Assembly (NCBI GenBank): GCA_963573385.1
Contig: CAUYLG010071714.1
Coordinates: forward strand, 1-64,000
DNA: 64,000 bases
Direction: 5' to 3'
From: Cacajao melanocephalus
Taxonomy: Eukaryota; Chordata; Mammalia; Primates; Pitheciidae
A program made the position numbers and the translations under genes. This document shows, piece after piece, positions 37,864 through 49,125 of the stretch. Numbering within the stretch: the stretch's first letter is position 1; each line of letters starts with the position of its first letter. The notes beneath the pieces were generated by a model, which ran no database searches, had not been told where the DNA came from, and worked only from the letters and a program-made list of their open reading frames with translations.

Positions 37864-38940
37864 ATGAGGAAAAACTAGCGCAAAAAGGCTGAAAATTCCA
37901 AATACCAAAATGCCTCTTCTCCTCCAAGGATCACAACTCCTCTCCAGCAAGGGAACAAAACTGGATGGAGAATGAGTTTCATGAATTGACAGAAGTAGGC
38001 TTCAGAAGGTGGGTAATAAGAAGCTCCTCCTAGATAAAGGAGCAAGTTCTAACCCAATGCAAGGAAGCTAAAAACCTTAATAAAAGGTTACGGGAATTGC
38101 TAACTAGAATAACCAGTTTAAAGAAGAACATAAATCACCTGATGGAGCTGAAAAACACAGTACAAGAACTTCGTGAAGCAAACACAAGTATCAATAGCTG
38201 AATCAATCAAGTGGAAGAAAGGATGTCAGAGATTGAAGATAAACTAAGTGAAATAAAGTTTGAAAACAAGATTAGAGAAAAAAGAATGAAAAGGAACAAA
38301 TAAAGTCTCTAAGAAATCTGGGACTATGTGAAAAGACTAAACCTACATTTGATTGGTGTACCTGAAAGTGACAAGGAGAATGGAACCAAGTTGGAAAACA
38401 CATTTCAGGATTTTATCCAGGAGAATGCCCCCAACCTAGCAAGACAGGCTAACATTCAAATTCAGAAAATAAAGAGAACACCACAAAGATACTCCTCAAG
38501 AAGAGCAACCCCAAGGCATATAATTATCAGATTCACAAGGTTGAAATGAAGGAAAAAATGTTAAGGGCAGCCAGAGAGAAGGTCGAGTTACCCACAAAGG
38601 GAAGCCCATCAGACTCACAGCAGATCTCCCTGAAGAAACACTACAAGCAAGAATAGAATGGGGGCCAATATTCAACATTCTTTAAAAAAAGAATATTCAA
38701 CCCAGAATTTCACATCCAGTCAAACTAAGCTTATTAAGTGAAAAAGAAATAAAATCCTTTACAGACAAGCAAATGCTGAGGGATTTTGTTACCACCAGGC
38801 ATGCCTTACAAGAGCTCCTGAAGGAAGAACTATATATGGAAAGGAAAAACTGGTACCAGCCACTGCAAAAACATACCAAATGTAAAGACCAACAACACTA
38901 TGAAGAAACTGCATCAACTGATGGGCAAAATAAGCAGCTA
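37864..38940 (+). pseudogene. L1 ORF1 remnant (RNA-binding chaperone)
   Basis: In intact L1 this frame encodes a coiled-coil, RRM-containing RNA-binding protein that packages L1 RNA. Here the start codon at 37864 is followed by TAG as the fifth codon. Further stops and frameshifts follow. The best surviving stretch, 38328-38549 (+), covers part of the RRM/C-terminal region and includes the motif LIGVPE. The end near 38940 is placed by position relative to ORF2. Confidence 0.88.
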
Positions 38941-38948
38941 TCATCATA

Positions 38949-41900
38949 ATGACAGGATCAAATTCACACCTTAAATGTCAATGGGCTAAATGCCCCGGTT
39001 TTTAAAAGACACAGACTAGCAAATTGGATAGAGTTTAGACCCCTTGGTGTGCTGTATTCAGGAGACCCAGCTCACATGCAAAGACACCCATAGGCTAAAA
39101 ATAAAGGGATGGAAGAAGATTCACCAAGCAAATGGAAAGCAAAAAAAAACCAGGGGTTGCAATCCTAGTCTCTGATAAAACAGACTTTAAACCAACAAAT
39201 ATAAAAAAAGACAAAGAAAGGCATTGCATAATGGTAAAGGGATCGATGCAACAAGAAGAGCTAACTATCCTCAACATATACCACCCAATACAGGAGCACC
39301 CAGATTCATAAAGCAAGTTCTTAGAGATCTACAAAGAGACTTAGACTCCCACACAATAATAGTGGGAGACTTTAACACCCCACTGTCAATATTAACAGAT
39401 TAATGAGACAGAAAATTCACAAGGATATTCAGGACTTGAACTCAGCTCTGTACCAAGCAGACCTAATAGACATCTACACAACTTTTCACCCCAAATCAAC
39501 AGAATATACATTCTTCTCAGCACCACATAGGACTTATTCTAAAATTGACCACGTATTTGGAAGTAAAACAGTCCTAAGCAAATGTAAAAGAATGGAAAGT
39601 ATAACAGTCTGTCAGACCACAGTGCAATCAAATTAGAACTGAGGATTAAGAAACTCACTCAAAACTGCACAACTACATGGAAACTGAATAACCTGCTCCT
39701 GAATGACTACTTGGTAAATAATAAAATTAAGGCAGAAATAAATAAGTTCTTTGAAACTAATGAGAACAAAGGCACAATGTACCCCAGAATCTCTGGGACA
39801 TAGCTAAAGCGGTGTTTGGAGGGAAATTTATAGCACTAAGTGCCCACTGGAGAAAGCAGAAAAGATCTAAAATCAACACCATAACATCACAATTAAAAGA
39901 ACTAGAGAAGCAAGAGCAAACAAATTCAAAATCTAGCAGAAGGCAAGAAATAACTATGATCAGAGCAGAACTGAAGGAGATAGAGACACAAAAAAAAAAC
40001 CCTTCAAAAAAAATCAATGAATCCAGGAGCTGGTTTTTTCGAAAAGATTAACAAAATAGACCACTAGCCAGACTAATAAGGAAGAAAAGGGAGAAAAATA
40101 AAATAGACACAATAAAAAATGATAAAGGGGATACCACCACCAATCCCACAGAAATACAAAGTACCATTAGAGAATACTATAAATACCTCTATGCAAATAA
40201 ACTAGAAAATCTAGAAGAAATGGATAAATTCCTGGATACATACACCCTCCCAAGACTAAACAAGGAAGAAGTCAAATCCCTGAACAAAATAACAGGTTCT
40301 AAATTGAGGCAGTAATTAATAGCCTAACAACCAAAAAAAGCCCAGGACCAGATGGATTCACAGCCAAATTCTACAATAGGTACAAAGAGGAGCTGGTACC
40401 ATTTTTCCTAAAACTATTCCAAACAACAGAAGAAGAGGGACTCCTCCCTAACTCATTTTATGAGGTCAGCATCATCTTGATACCAACTTGGCAGACACAC
40501 AACAAACAAAGAAAAATTCAGGCCAATATCCCTGATGAACATTAATGCAAAAAGCCTCAATAAAACACTGGCAAATCAAATCCAGCAACACATTAAAAAG
40601 CTTATCCACCATAATCAAGTCGGCTTCATCCCTGGGATGCAAGGCTGGTTCAACATATGCAAATCAATCAACATAATCCATCACATAAACAGAACCAATC
40701 ACAAAAACCACATGATTATCTCAATAGATGCAGAAAAGGCCTTTAATAAAATTCAACACCCTTTCATGCTAAAAACTCTCAATAAACTAGGTATTGATGG
40801 AAGAGATCTCAAAATAACAAGAACTATTTAGGACAGACTCATAGCCAATATCATACTGAATGTGCAAAAGCTAGAAGCATTCCCTTTGAAAACTGGCACA
40901 AGACAAGGATGCCTTCTCTCACCACTCCTATTCAACATAGTATTGGAAGTTCTGGCCAGGGCAATCAGGAAAAAAAGGAAAATAAATAAATAAATAAATG
41001 GTATTCAAACAGGAAGAGAGGAAGTCAAATTGTTCCTGTTTGCAGATGACATGATTGTATATTTAGAAAACCCCATCATCTCAGCCCCAAAACGTATTAA
41101 GCTGGTAAGCAACTTCAGCAAAGTCTCAGGATACAAAATCAATGTGCAAAAATCACAAGCATTCCTATACACCAATAACAGACAGAGAGCCAAATTATGA
41201 CTAAACTTCCATTTACAATTGCTACAAAGAGAATAAAATACCTAGGAGTACAACTCACAAGGGATGTGAATGACCTTTTCAAGAAGAACTACAAACCACT
41301 GCTCAAGAAAATAAGAGAGGACACAAACAAATGGGAAAACATTCCATGCCCATGGATAGGAAGAATCAATATCATGAAAATGGCCATATTGCCCAAAGTC
41401 ATTTAGAGATTCAATGCTATCCCCATCAAACTACCATTGACTTTCTTCACAGAATTAGAAAAAAACTACTTTAAATTTCATATGGAGCTAAAAAAAAAAG
41501 CCCATATAGCCAAGGCAATCCTAAGCAAAAAGAACAAAGCTGGAGGTATCATGCTACCTGAGTTCAAACTATACTATGAGACTACAGTAGCCAAAACAGC
41601 ATGGTACTAGTACCAAAACAGATATATAGACCAATGGAACAGAACAGAGGCCTCAGAAATAATGCCACACATCTAGAACCATCTGATCTTTGACAAACCT
41701 GACAAAAACAAGCAATGGGGGAAGGATTCTCTATTTAATAAATGGTGTTGGGAAAACTGGCTAGCCATATGCAGAAAACTGAAACTGGACCCTTTCCTTA
41801 TACCTTATACAAAAATTAACTCAAAATGGATTAAAGACTTAAATGTAAGACGTATAACCATAAAAATCCTAGGAGAAAACCTTGGTAATACTATTTAGGA

Positions 41901-42755
41901 CGTAGGCATGGGCAAAGACTTCATGACTTAAACACCAAAAGCCATTGCAACAAAACTCAAAATTGACAAATGAGATCTGATTAAAGAGCTTCTATACAGC
42001 AAAAGAAACTATCATCAGAGTGAACAGGCAACCTACAGAATGGGAGAAAAGTTTTCCAATCTGTCTATCTGACAAAGGGCTAATATCTAGAATCTGCAAG
42101 GAACTCAAACAAATTTACAAAAAAAAAAAAAAAATCAAACAGTGGGTGAAGTTATATGAACAGACACTTTTCAAAAGAAGACGTTTATGTGGCCAACAAA
42201 TGTGAAAAAAAGCTCTTCATCACCAGTCATTAGAGAAATGCAAATCAAAACCACAATGAGATGCCATCTCATGCCAGTTAGAATGGTGATCATTAAAAAG
42301 TAGGGAAACAACAGACGCTGGAGAGGAGGTAGAGAAATAGGAACACTCTTACACTGTCAGTGGGAGTGTTAATTAGTTCAACCATTGTGGAAGACAGTGT
42401 GGCAATTCCTAAAGGGTCTAGAACTAGAAATACATTTGACCCATCAATGCCATTACTGGATATATACCCAAAGGATTATAAATCATTCTACTATAAAGAC
42501 ACATGCACACGTATGTTTATTGCAGCACTATTCACAACAGCAAAGATTTGGAATCAACACAAATATCCATCAATGATAGACTGGATAAAGAAAATGTGGC
42601 ACATATATACCATGGAATACTATGCAGCCATAGAAAAGAATGAGTTCATGTCTTTTGCAGGGACATGAACGAAGCTGGAAACCATCATTCTCAGCAAACT
42701 AACACAGGAACACAAAACCAAACACCACATGTTCTCACTGATAAGTGGGAGTTGA
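38949..42755 (+). pseudogene. L1 ORF2 remnant (endonuclease and reverse transcriptase)
   Basis: The family protein is an endonuclease/reverse transcriptase that nicks target DNA and primes cDNA synthesis. The start codon at 38949 is followed by a small deletion and a stop after 18 codons. The endonuclease region survives as a piece at 39403-39636 with the SKIDH motif. A reverse-transcriptase piece at 40535-40831 includes GFIPGMQG and SIDAEKAF. The catalytic FADD codons are intact at 41039-41050, just after an AAAT microsatellite expansion (40980-41000). The C-terminal piece at 42360-42668 retains WHIYTMEYYAAI. The expected terminal stop is at 42753-42755. Many stops and frameshifts make it non-functional. 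Confidence 0.93.
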
Positions 42756-42797
42756 ACAATGAGAACACATGGGTACAAGGAGGGGAGCAACACACAT

Positions 42798-42831
42798 GGG
42801 GCCTGTCAGGGGGTGGGGGGCTGGGGGAGGG
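42798..42831 (+). other. G-rich tract of the L1 3' UTR
   Basis: Runs of 4, 5, 6 and 5 G separated by short spacers form a G-quadruplex candidate, a conserved feature of primate L1 3' UTRs. Confidence 0.75.
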
Positions 42832-43039
42832 ACAGCATTAGGAGAAATACCTAATGTAGATGACGGGTTGCTGGATGCAGCAAACCATCAAGGCACATGT
42901 ATACTTATGTAACAAACCTGCACGTTCTGCACATGTACCCCAGAACTTAAGTAATAATAAACTTAAGTAATAATAAAACTTAAGAACTTAATAATAAAAA
43001 AGTATAATAAAAAAAGGTATAATAAAAAAATAAAAAACA

Positions 43040-45895
43040 AATAACCAAAGATCAGGTAAGAACTCAAAGTATCTGGTTTTAACTACATATTGCTGAAGGA
43101 GGCAATAAATAGGTAGAAAACACATGTTGAATCACTGACACCACCCCTTTCTCATCACCCAGAAGTGGTGGCATGTTGCCGAGAGTGTTTCTGTGAGCTG
43201 GAAAGGGGAAGACTGCAGCAACCGCGAGGCACTGAACTCAGTGCTGCCCTGTTACAGCAGAAAACAAAATCAAACCAAACTCAGCTGATGCCCACCCACA
43301 GAAGGAGCATTTAAACCAGTCCTAACCAGAGGGGAATCAGCCATCTCAGCAATCAGAACTTAAGTTCCGCAAGCTTCGCCACCATGGGTTAAAGTTGAAA
43401 GGCAGTCTAGGCCACAAGGACTGCAATTCCTAGGAGAGTCTGAATGCTAAACTGGGCCCAGAGTTAGCGGACTGGGGGCCATAGGACCTACTGAGACATC
43501 AGCCAGGGATGCTAAGGAAGTGCTTGCATCATTCTTCCCCAACCCCAGGCTGCACAGCCCATGACTCCAAAAGAGATTCCCTTCCCTCCATGTGAGGATA
43601 GCAGGGGGTAGACTAGGGAGGACTTTGTCTCGCATCTTGGATACCAGCTCAGCTACAGCAACATAGGCCACCAGTCAGAGTTTTGAAGACTGCTTTCTAG
43701 GCAGTAGCTTCTAGAAGACACTTCTAGATACACCTTGCCAGAAAAGAACCGGCTGACTGAAGGGAAGAACCCAGTCCTGGCAATATTCATCACCTGCTAA
43801 CTGAAAAATCCTTGGGCCTCGAATAACTAGCAGTGATACCCAGGTACTACTCAAAGGTATTGGATGAGATTCTGACCCTTGCTGGCTTCAGTACATCCTC
43901 AGCCATGGTAGCTACAGGGCAAAACTCTTTTCACTTGAGAAAAGCAGAGACAAAAGTAAAGGGGACTTTGTCTTACATTCTAGGTACCAGCTTGGCCACA
44001 GTGGGATAGAGGTGATTCTAGGACTTGGCCCTTGGATGGCATTTCTGGACCTGCCCTGGGGCAGAGGGGAGTGTACTGCCCTGAAGGGTGAGTCCCAGGC
44101 CAGGCAGCATTCACCACAAGCTTACTGAAGAGTGCTTAGGTCTTACGGGTACATCGGTGGTAGTCCAGCAGTACTCCCCAAAGGCCTGTGGTGGTCGTGG
44201 TGGCCACAGAGTGAGGCTCTTCTGCCTTTAGAAAGGGGACAGAAGAGTGGGAAGTACTATGTCTTGTGGTTTGATTGCCAGTTCAGCTGCAGTACAATAC
44301 AACGCTAGGGGGACTTCTAAGGTTTTTGAATCCAGTTCCTGGATCCCGGACAGCACCTCTGGACCTATCTGGGGCCTAGGGGAATTTGCCACCTTGAAGG
44401 AAAGGATACAGGTCTGGCTGGCTTTGCCACCTGCTGATTGTAGAGCCCCAGGGCATTGAGCAAACATTGGTATCAGCCAGGAAATGGTTACAGCAGGCCT
44501 TGGGTGAGACTCAGTGCTATGCTGGCTTCAGGCTGACCCAGCACAGTACCGGTGGTGGTGACCACAGCGGTGTTTGTGTCACCTCCCCCCAGCTTCAGAT
44601 GGCTCAGAACAGAGAGAGACTCCATTTGTTCAGGAGAATCTAAAAGAAGAACAAGTCTCTGCCTGGTAATCCAGAGAATTCTAGATCTTGTCCTAGACCA
44701 TTAAGACAGAATCTCTACAAGTCTGCAAGAGCCATGGCATTCCTGGGCTTGAGGTGCCCCCTAAAGCAGATACAAAATAGAACACAACACTCAAGTCCTT
44801 TCGAATAGTTGGAAAGCCTTCCAAAGAAGGATTGGTACAAACAAGCCCAGACTTGGAAGAACAAAATACCTAACTCTTCACTGCAGACACAAATTAATTT
44901 TACAAGTATGAAGATCATCCAGGAAAACATGACCTCACCAAATGAACAAAATAAGGCACCACGGACCAATCTGGAGAAATAGAAATATGTGAACTTTCAA
45001 ACAGAGAATTCAAAATTGCTGTTTTGAGAAAGCTCAAAGAAATTCTAAATAACACAGAGAAAGAATTCAGAATTCTATCAGACACATTTAACAAAGAGAT
45101 TGAAATACCTTAAAAGATCAAGCAGAAATTTTGGAGCTGAAAAATGCAACTGGCATATTGAAGAATACATCAGAGTCTTTTAAAAGCAGATTGACAGAAG
45201 AAAGAATCAGTGAGCTTGAAGGCAGGCTATTTGAAAATACACAGAAGAGACAAAAGAAAAAAGAATTTAAAAAATAACGGGATCTAGAAAATAGCCTCAA
45301 AAGGTAAATCTAAGATTTACCCGCCTTAAAGGGGAGATAGAGAAAGAGATAAGAGTCAGTTTATTCAAACCGGTAATAAAGGAGAACTTCCCAAACCTAG
45401 AGAAAGATATCAATATCCAAGTACAAGAAGGTTAAAGAATACCAAGCAGATTTAACCCAAAGAAGACTACCTCAAAGTAGTAAATAATCAAACTCCCCAA
45501 AGCAAAAGATAAAGCATTCTAAAAGCAGCAAGAGAAAGGAAGCAAATAACATACAATGGAGCAGCAGACTTTTCAGTGGAAACCTTACATTCCAGGAGAG
45601 AATTGCATGACATCTTTAAATAGCTGAAGGGAAAAAACTTTTACCCTTGAATAGGGCAAAATATCTTTCCAATAGGAAGGAGAAATACAGACTTCTCCAG
45701 ACAAACAAAAACTGTGGGATTTCATCAACACCAGAGCTGTCCTATAAGAAATGCTAAAGAGAGTAATTTAGTCAGAATGAAAAAGATGTAAATGAGCAAT
45801 AAGAAATTATTTGAAGGTATAGAACTCATTGGTAATAATAAGTACACAGAAAACCACAGAATATTATAACACTAAAACTGTGTCGTGTAAATGAT
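43040..45895 (+). mobile_element. Older L1, 5' UTR and ORF1 part (continuation)
   Basis: Continues the L1 broken at 36524: AGATCAGGTAAGAACTCA and TATCTGGTTTTAACTAC follow in L1PB/L1MA 5' UTR order. The 5' UTR runs to about 44900, then a decayed ORF1 (about 44910-45760; AACTTTCAAACAGAGAATTC, then GAAATGCTAAAGAGAG). Homology ends near 45895 with no A tail, no ORF2 and no 3' UTR. It is either 3'-truncated by later deletion or an ORF1-only derivative. Confidence 0.75.
43600..44560 (+). repeat. Three tandem ~290-345 bp monomers in the L1 5' UTR
   Basis: Equivalent landmarks recur. GACTTTGTCTCGCAT (43621), GACTTTGTCTTACAT (43964) and TACTATGTCTTGTGG (44255) each lead a '...CCAGCT(C/T)(A/G)GC...AC' block. 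A second landmark, ending in a '(CACCTGCT/CACAAGCTT)...CTGA' block, recurs near 43790, 44110 and 44430. Monomers are diverged from each other. L1 5' UTR monomers act as internal promoters in several L1 lineages. Confidence 0.75.
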
Positions 45896-45974
45896 TCTTA
45901 TCTAAGGCCAACTTCTAGGCCTTCTTCCCTGTCATAATTCTTACTCCTTTTTCAAGATTCGTCTCAAGTATGAC

Positions 45975-46090
45975 TATCATCTGTTCAACACATATTTATT
46001 GAGTGCCTACTATGTGGCAGGCACTGTTGAAGACATTAGGAATATAGCAGTGAATGAATCAGATGGAACCTGGGCTTCATGGAATGCCCA
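45975..46090 (-). mobile_element. L2 3'-end fragment, antisense
   Basis: CAACACATATTTATTGAGTGCCTACTATGTGGCAGGCACTG is the reversed L2 tail, followed by TATAGCAGTGAATGAATCAG. Confidence 0.8.
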
Positions 46091-46139
46091 TTCGGTAAGG
46101 GGAAGAATTCAACTCTTCCTAAACTTCCCATTTCAGGTC

Positions 46140-46328
46140 TGCTGCCCTGATTCTGGAATCCCCCTACACCCTCTGTGCCTCTACAGTGCTGTTCTCACAC
46201 TGGGCATCACTGTCTGCACTGCCATCTGTCTGTGAGCTTCTTAGGAGGCAGAACCTACCTTTTTGGTTTTCCTGCCTCCTTCATACCTGAAATGCAGTAG
46301 ATGCTGAATAAATGTTTGTTGAACATAT
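46140..46328 (+). mobile_element. L2 3'-end fragment, forward
   Basis: CTGTCTGTGAGCTTCTTAGG, then GATGCTGAATAAATGTTTGTTGAAC. It lies head-to-head with the preceding reversed fragment but shows no strong identity to it. Confidence 0.7.
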
Positions 46329-47639
46329 GGAATGTTGAATAACATGCTGCAGAACATCACTGGCTGCCTATCTAGCATTCATTCCCTTAATTCTTCCTCC
46401 TTTCTAACTAAACAAAACCAAATGAGTATTGTTCAGGGAATCTACCCTCCTTCATATGGCTACGTGTTGCCCTAATCCAAAATCATCCAGATGATACAGA
46501 GTTCGTACGGGGACTGGGTGTTGCAAGAAACAGGCCCTACAGTTGGACTGAATGGAAAAGGTTAAGGTGGGCAGCAGAGAGGATCCTAGCATCCTAGTGG
46601 GGAAGTTGGTGACTCTTGTCACGTGGTGGGAAAATATATAAATTGTTACCTGCTGAACCCCAGGATATCAGCCATGGGATTACAGAGACTGTGGTGTTAG
46701 GAGAAAAGGTGGGGGGAAATTCAGAATATTGGCATCTCTTATTTCTTGCAGCCTTCAGTCAGGTTATACACGTATGAGATAAGCTCAGACTAAAGGTGAC
46801 CTCTGAAAACAGAAGGAAAAAAGGACAGCTTTGCTAAGGAGGGTGCTTTCTGTCTGTCTGTGCTCTGAGATCTAAACTGATTGACTAAGAGTCCAATAGC
46901 TTGATGCCTTTCAGGGTTGAAAAAGCGGAATTCTCTACTCTTAGATAAAGTCAGCAGGAGCAGAGGCAGAGGCAGGCGATTGAGCAGGAGATAAGATTGA
47001 AGCAAACTATAATCCCCATCCCAGCCTCTCCTAGTATCTCCTGTTAAGCATTCTCAGTTAGACAAAGGAGACACTCATGCTTTTTATGAAGATGCTGGCT
47101 GGGAAATATCAGATTATGAGTGGTATTGCCCCACTGAGCTATTGTTTCAAATTGCCTCAAGGCAGAAGCCATGGAACTGAGGGCCAGGGTGAGGGACAGA
47201 ACCCAGAGGCCAGACTGGGGGCAGGAATTCTGACTCAAGGACTGTGTCTAGACAAGATCTTTGCCCCTGTGGAATTGACTGGGCACAAACAGATTAGAAA
47301 GCTAACCTAGTTTTTTAAGAGGAATATATTATTGACGATTTAACACATAAGGCAATACCCAGGCCCCAAATTATGCCAATAGAAAGTGGGCTACTAAATT
47401 TCCATAGCCCTCCCTCGAAAAAGGTATTTTTCTCAATGTCCTTCTCTGATTTGGCTTTGAAAGGCATGGACAACAGCGATTCTCCAAAGAGCAGGACCTG
47501 GGGCTGCCAGACGCTGCGGAGTCCTTTGCTCAGCCAGGCAGGGTCGTCTCCATTCCTGCCGTGGCTCAGCAGAATGTTGTTTCCCATTCTTCCTTTTTCT
47601 GAATAAGAGATTCAATTACAGCTGTTCTGTTCCTTGCCA
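46329..47639. other. Non-repetitive or unassigned DNA
   Basis: No gene recognised. Open frames at 47315-47587 (-) and 47373-47606 (+) overlap on opposite strands and have no recognisable product. Confidence 0.4.
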
Positions 47640-47937
47640 ATCACTGAATGTTGGGTGTTAGGTGTTAGGAATACATCCTTAACAAAACAAAGTTCCCACT
47701 TTTAAGGTGCTTGCAGTCCAAATTGGAGGGGGTGGGCAGACAAGAAATGGACCATTGGGATTCTGGGCACACAGGGTGAGCCATAGCTCATCATGGGATG
47801 GCATGGTCAATGAAAGCTTCTCTAATGTGAGTCTAAGCTGAGAGCCGAAGGATGAATATGAGTCAGTCAGAAAGGATGCTGGGGGCTCAAGAGGATGGTA
47901 GGAGGGAAGAGGGCAGCCAAGTGGCACTCTTAGCTTC
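47640..47937 (-). mobile_element. L2 internal/3' fragment, antisense
   Basis: GTTAGGAATACATCCTTAACAAAACAAAG, then AAGGTGCTTGCAGTCC, and further right GAGTCTAAGCTGAGAGCCGAAGGATGA follow reversed L2 order. Confidence 0.65.
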
Positions 47938-48059
47938 TCTGGCTGCTGAGAATAGATTGAAGGAAGTCAAGAGGGAAGGGAGGATAGAGACCAGAGAGAG
48001 ACAGCGGATATAATCTAGCCTTGAATGACAGATTGGGGTTTTTTTTCCTTGTTTGCCTT

Positions 48060-49125
48060 AGGTGCCATATCCTGCCATCCTCGTTAAGCCCTTAAGTCTG
48101 GTGTGTTCTAGGACTGGCCCAGGAACTAGTGCTATAGTAGGTAGTCAGGCAGCCACGAGCAGGGCAGGCGATGGCCCCACCACCACCAGGAATGTTAGGT
48201 GAGCATCAGGTGATGGTCAGGCAGTTGTTATACTGTCTCTCTAAAATAATAACTGGTCACAGCCAGAGCCAGGGAAAGTCTCCCAAAAGATAGAAATACC
48301 TGAAACTGGTGATCAGCAGCTTCCTGAAAAGGTCTCGAGTTGGGTGAGTTGGCTCAAGCATGCACATTAAGAGGCAAAATAGCAGAGTGTAACTGGCATA
48401 TGACCTTCTAGGGACATTGGACTGGTAAGGGAATAATAAGTGAGCACACACACAACTCCGTAAACACACTGCACATGTGGCCCCTCCCAAGTGCTGGCAG
48501 GCCACCGTGCATGTGGACAGCCCACTACAAGGGAAGAATCAGGGGAGAAGTAAGGCAACCCCAGAAGCATGCTGAGGACAACACCCCAAGTCAAAGGTCA
48601 AACTACGCACTTGAATCTCTCAAATTGCCCACCTGGCCCTCTTCCAAGTGTACTTTACTTTCATTCCTGCTCCAAAATATTTTTAATTTTTTGTTTTTTT
48701 TGAGACAGAGTCTCCCTCCTAGGCTAGAGTTCAGAGACGCGATGTCAACTCACTGCAACCGTCACCTCCTGGGTTCAAGCGATTCTCGTGCCTCAGCCTC
48801 CCGGGTACCTGGGATTACAGGCATGTGCCACCATGACCAGCTAATTTTTGTATTTTTAGTAGAGACAAAGTTTCACCATGTTAGCCAGACTGGTCTTGAA
48901 CTCCTGGCCTCAAGTCATCTATCTGCCTTGGCCTCCCAAAGTGCTAGGATTACAAGCGTGAGCCACTGCGCTTGGCCTCTAAAGTTTTTTAATACACTTT
49001 CACTCCTGCTCTAAAACTTGCCTCAGTCTCTCCTCCTGCCTTGTGCCCTTCAGTCGAATTCTTTCTTCTGAGAATGCAAGAATGGAGGTTGCTGCATCCC
49101 TGTATGGATTCACCACCACTAACGC
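48060..49125 (+). mobile_element. ERV1-type LTR interrupted by an Alu
   Basis: Forward LTR, family not firmly identified (MER4/LTR8-like phrasing). Landmarks: GGCAGGCGATGGCCCCACCAC, TAACTGGTCACAGCCAGAGC, CAGGCCACCGTGCATGTGG, GGTCAAACTACGCACTTGAA, then after the Alu ACTTTCACTCCTGCTCTAAAA, CCTTGTGCCCTTCAGTCG and TGTATGGATTCACCACC. The ends are approximate. The sequence TTTTTTAATACACTT may be a mutated AATAAA signal. No internal viral genes adjoin it. Confidence 0.6.
48670..48994 (-). mobile_element. Alu SINE, antisense, inside the LTR
   Basis: Reversed Alu (about 48690-48977) from the T-rich start and GAGACAGAGTCTCCCTCC to GAGCCACTGCGCTTGGCC. Likely target duplications are CTCCAAAATATTTTTAAT (48670-48687) and CTCTAAAGTTTTTTAAT (48978-48994), similar but with four differences. 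The insertion therefore split the LTR near its polyadenylation region. Confidence 0.9.

Larger units (their letters stand above)
36510..43054 (+). mobile_element. Near full-length L1PA-type LINE-1 with TSDs
   Basis: The element spans 36525-43039 (about 6.5 kb). 5' UTR from GGGCAAGATGGCCAAATAGG to about 37860, ORF1 remnant, ORF2 remnant, 3' UTR with a G-rich tract, and an A/TAA-rich tail. Target duplications AATAACTAAAAATCA (36510-36524) and AATAACCAAAGATCA (43040-43054) differ at two of 15 bases. Both reading frames are destroyed, so it cannot move on its own. It is an older L1PA-class copy judging by divergence; I do not assign a subfamily. Confidence 0.95.

Noticed and set aside
38949..42755. 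L1 ORF2 as a functional reverse transcriptase because the FADD motif is intact
   Set aside because: There are stops and frameshifts before, between and after the conserved motifs, so no continuous product is possible.
45975..46328. Facing L2 fragments as a third inverted duplication
   Set aside because: The two pieces cover L2 phrases with no high-identity stretch between them. They look like independent old fragments.
48475..49014. 179-codon frame running through an Alu
   Set aside because: Most of the product is the well-known translated antisense Alu sequence, with an LTR segment upstream.
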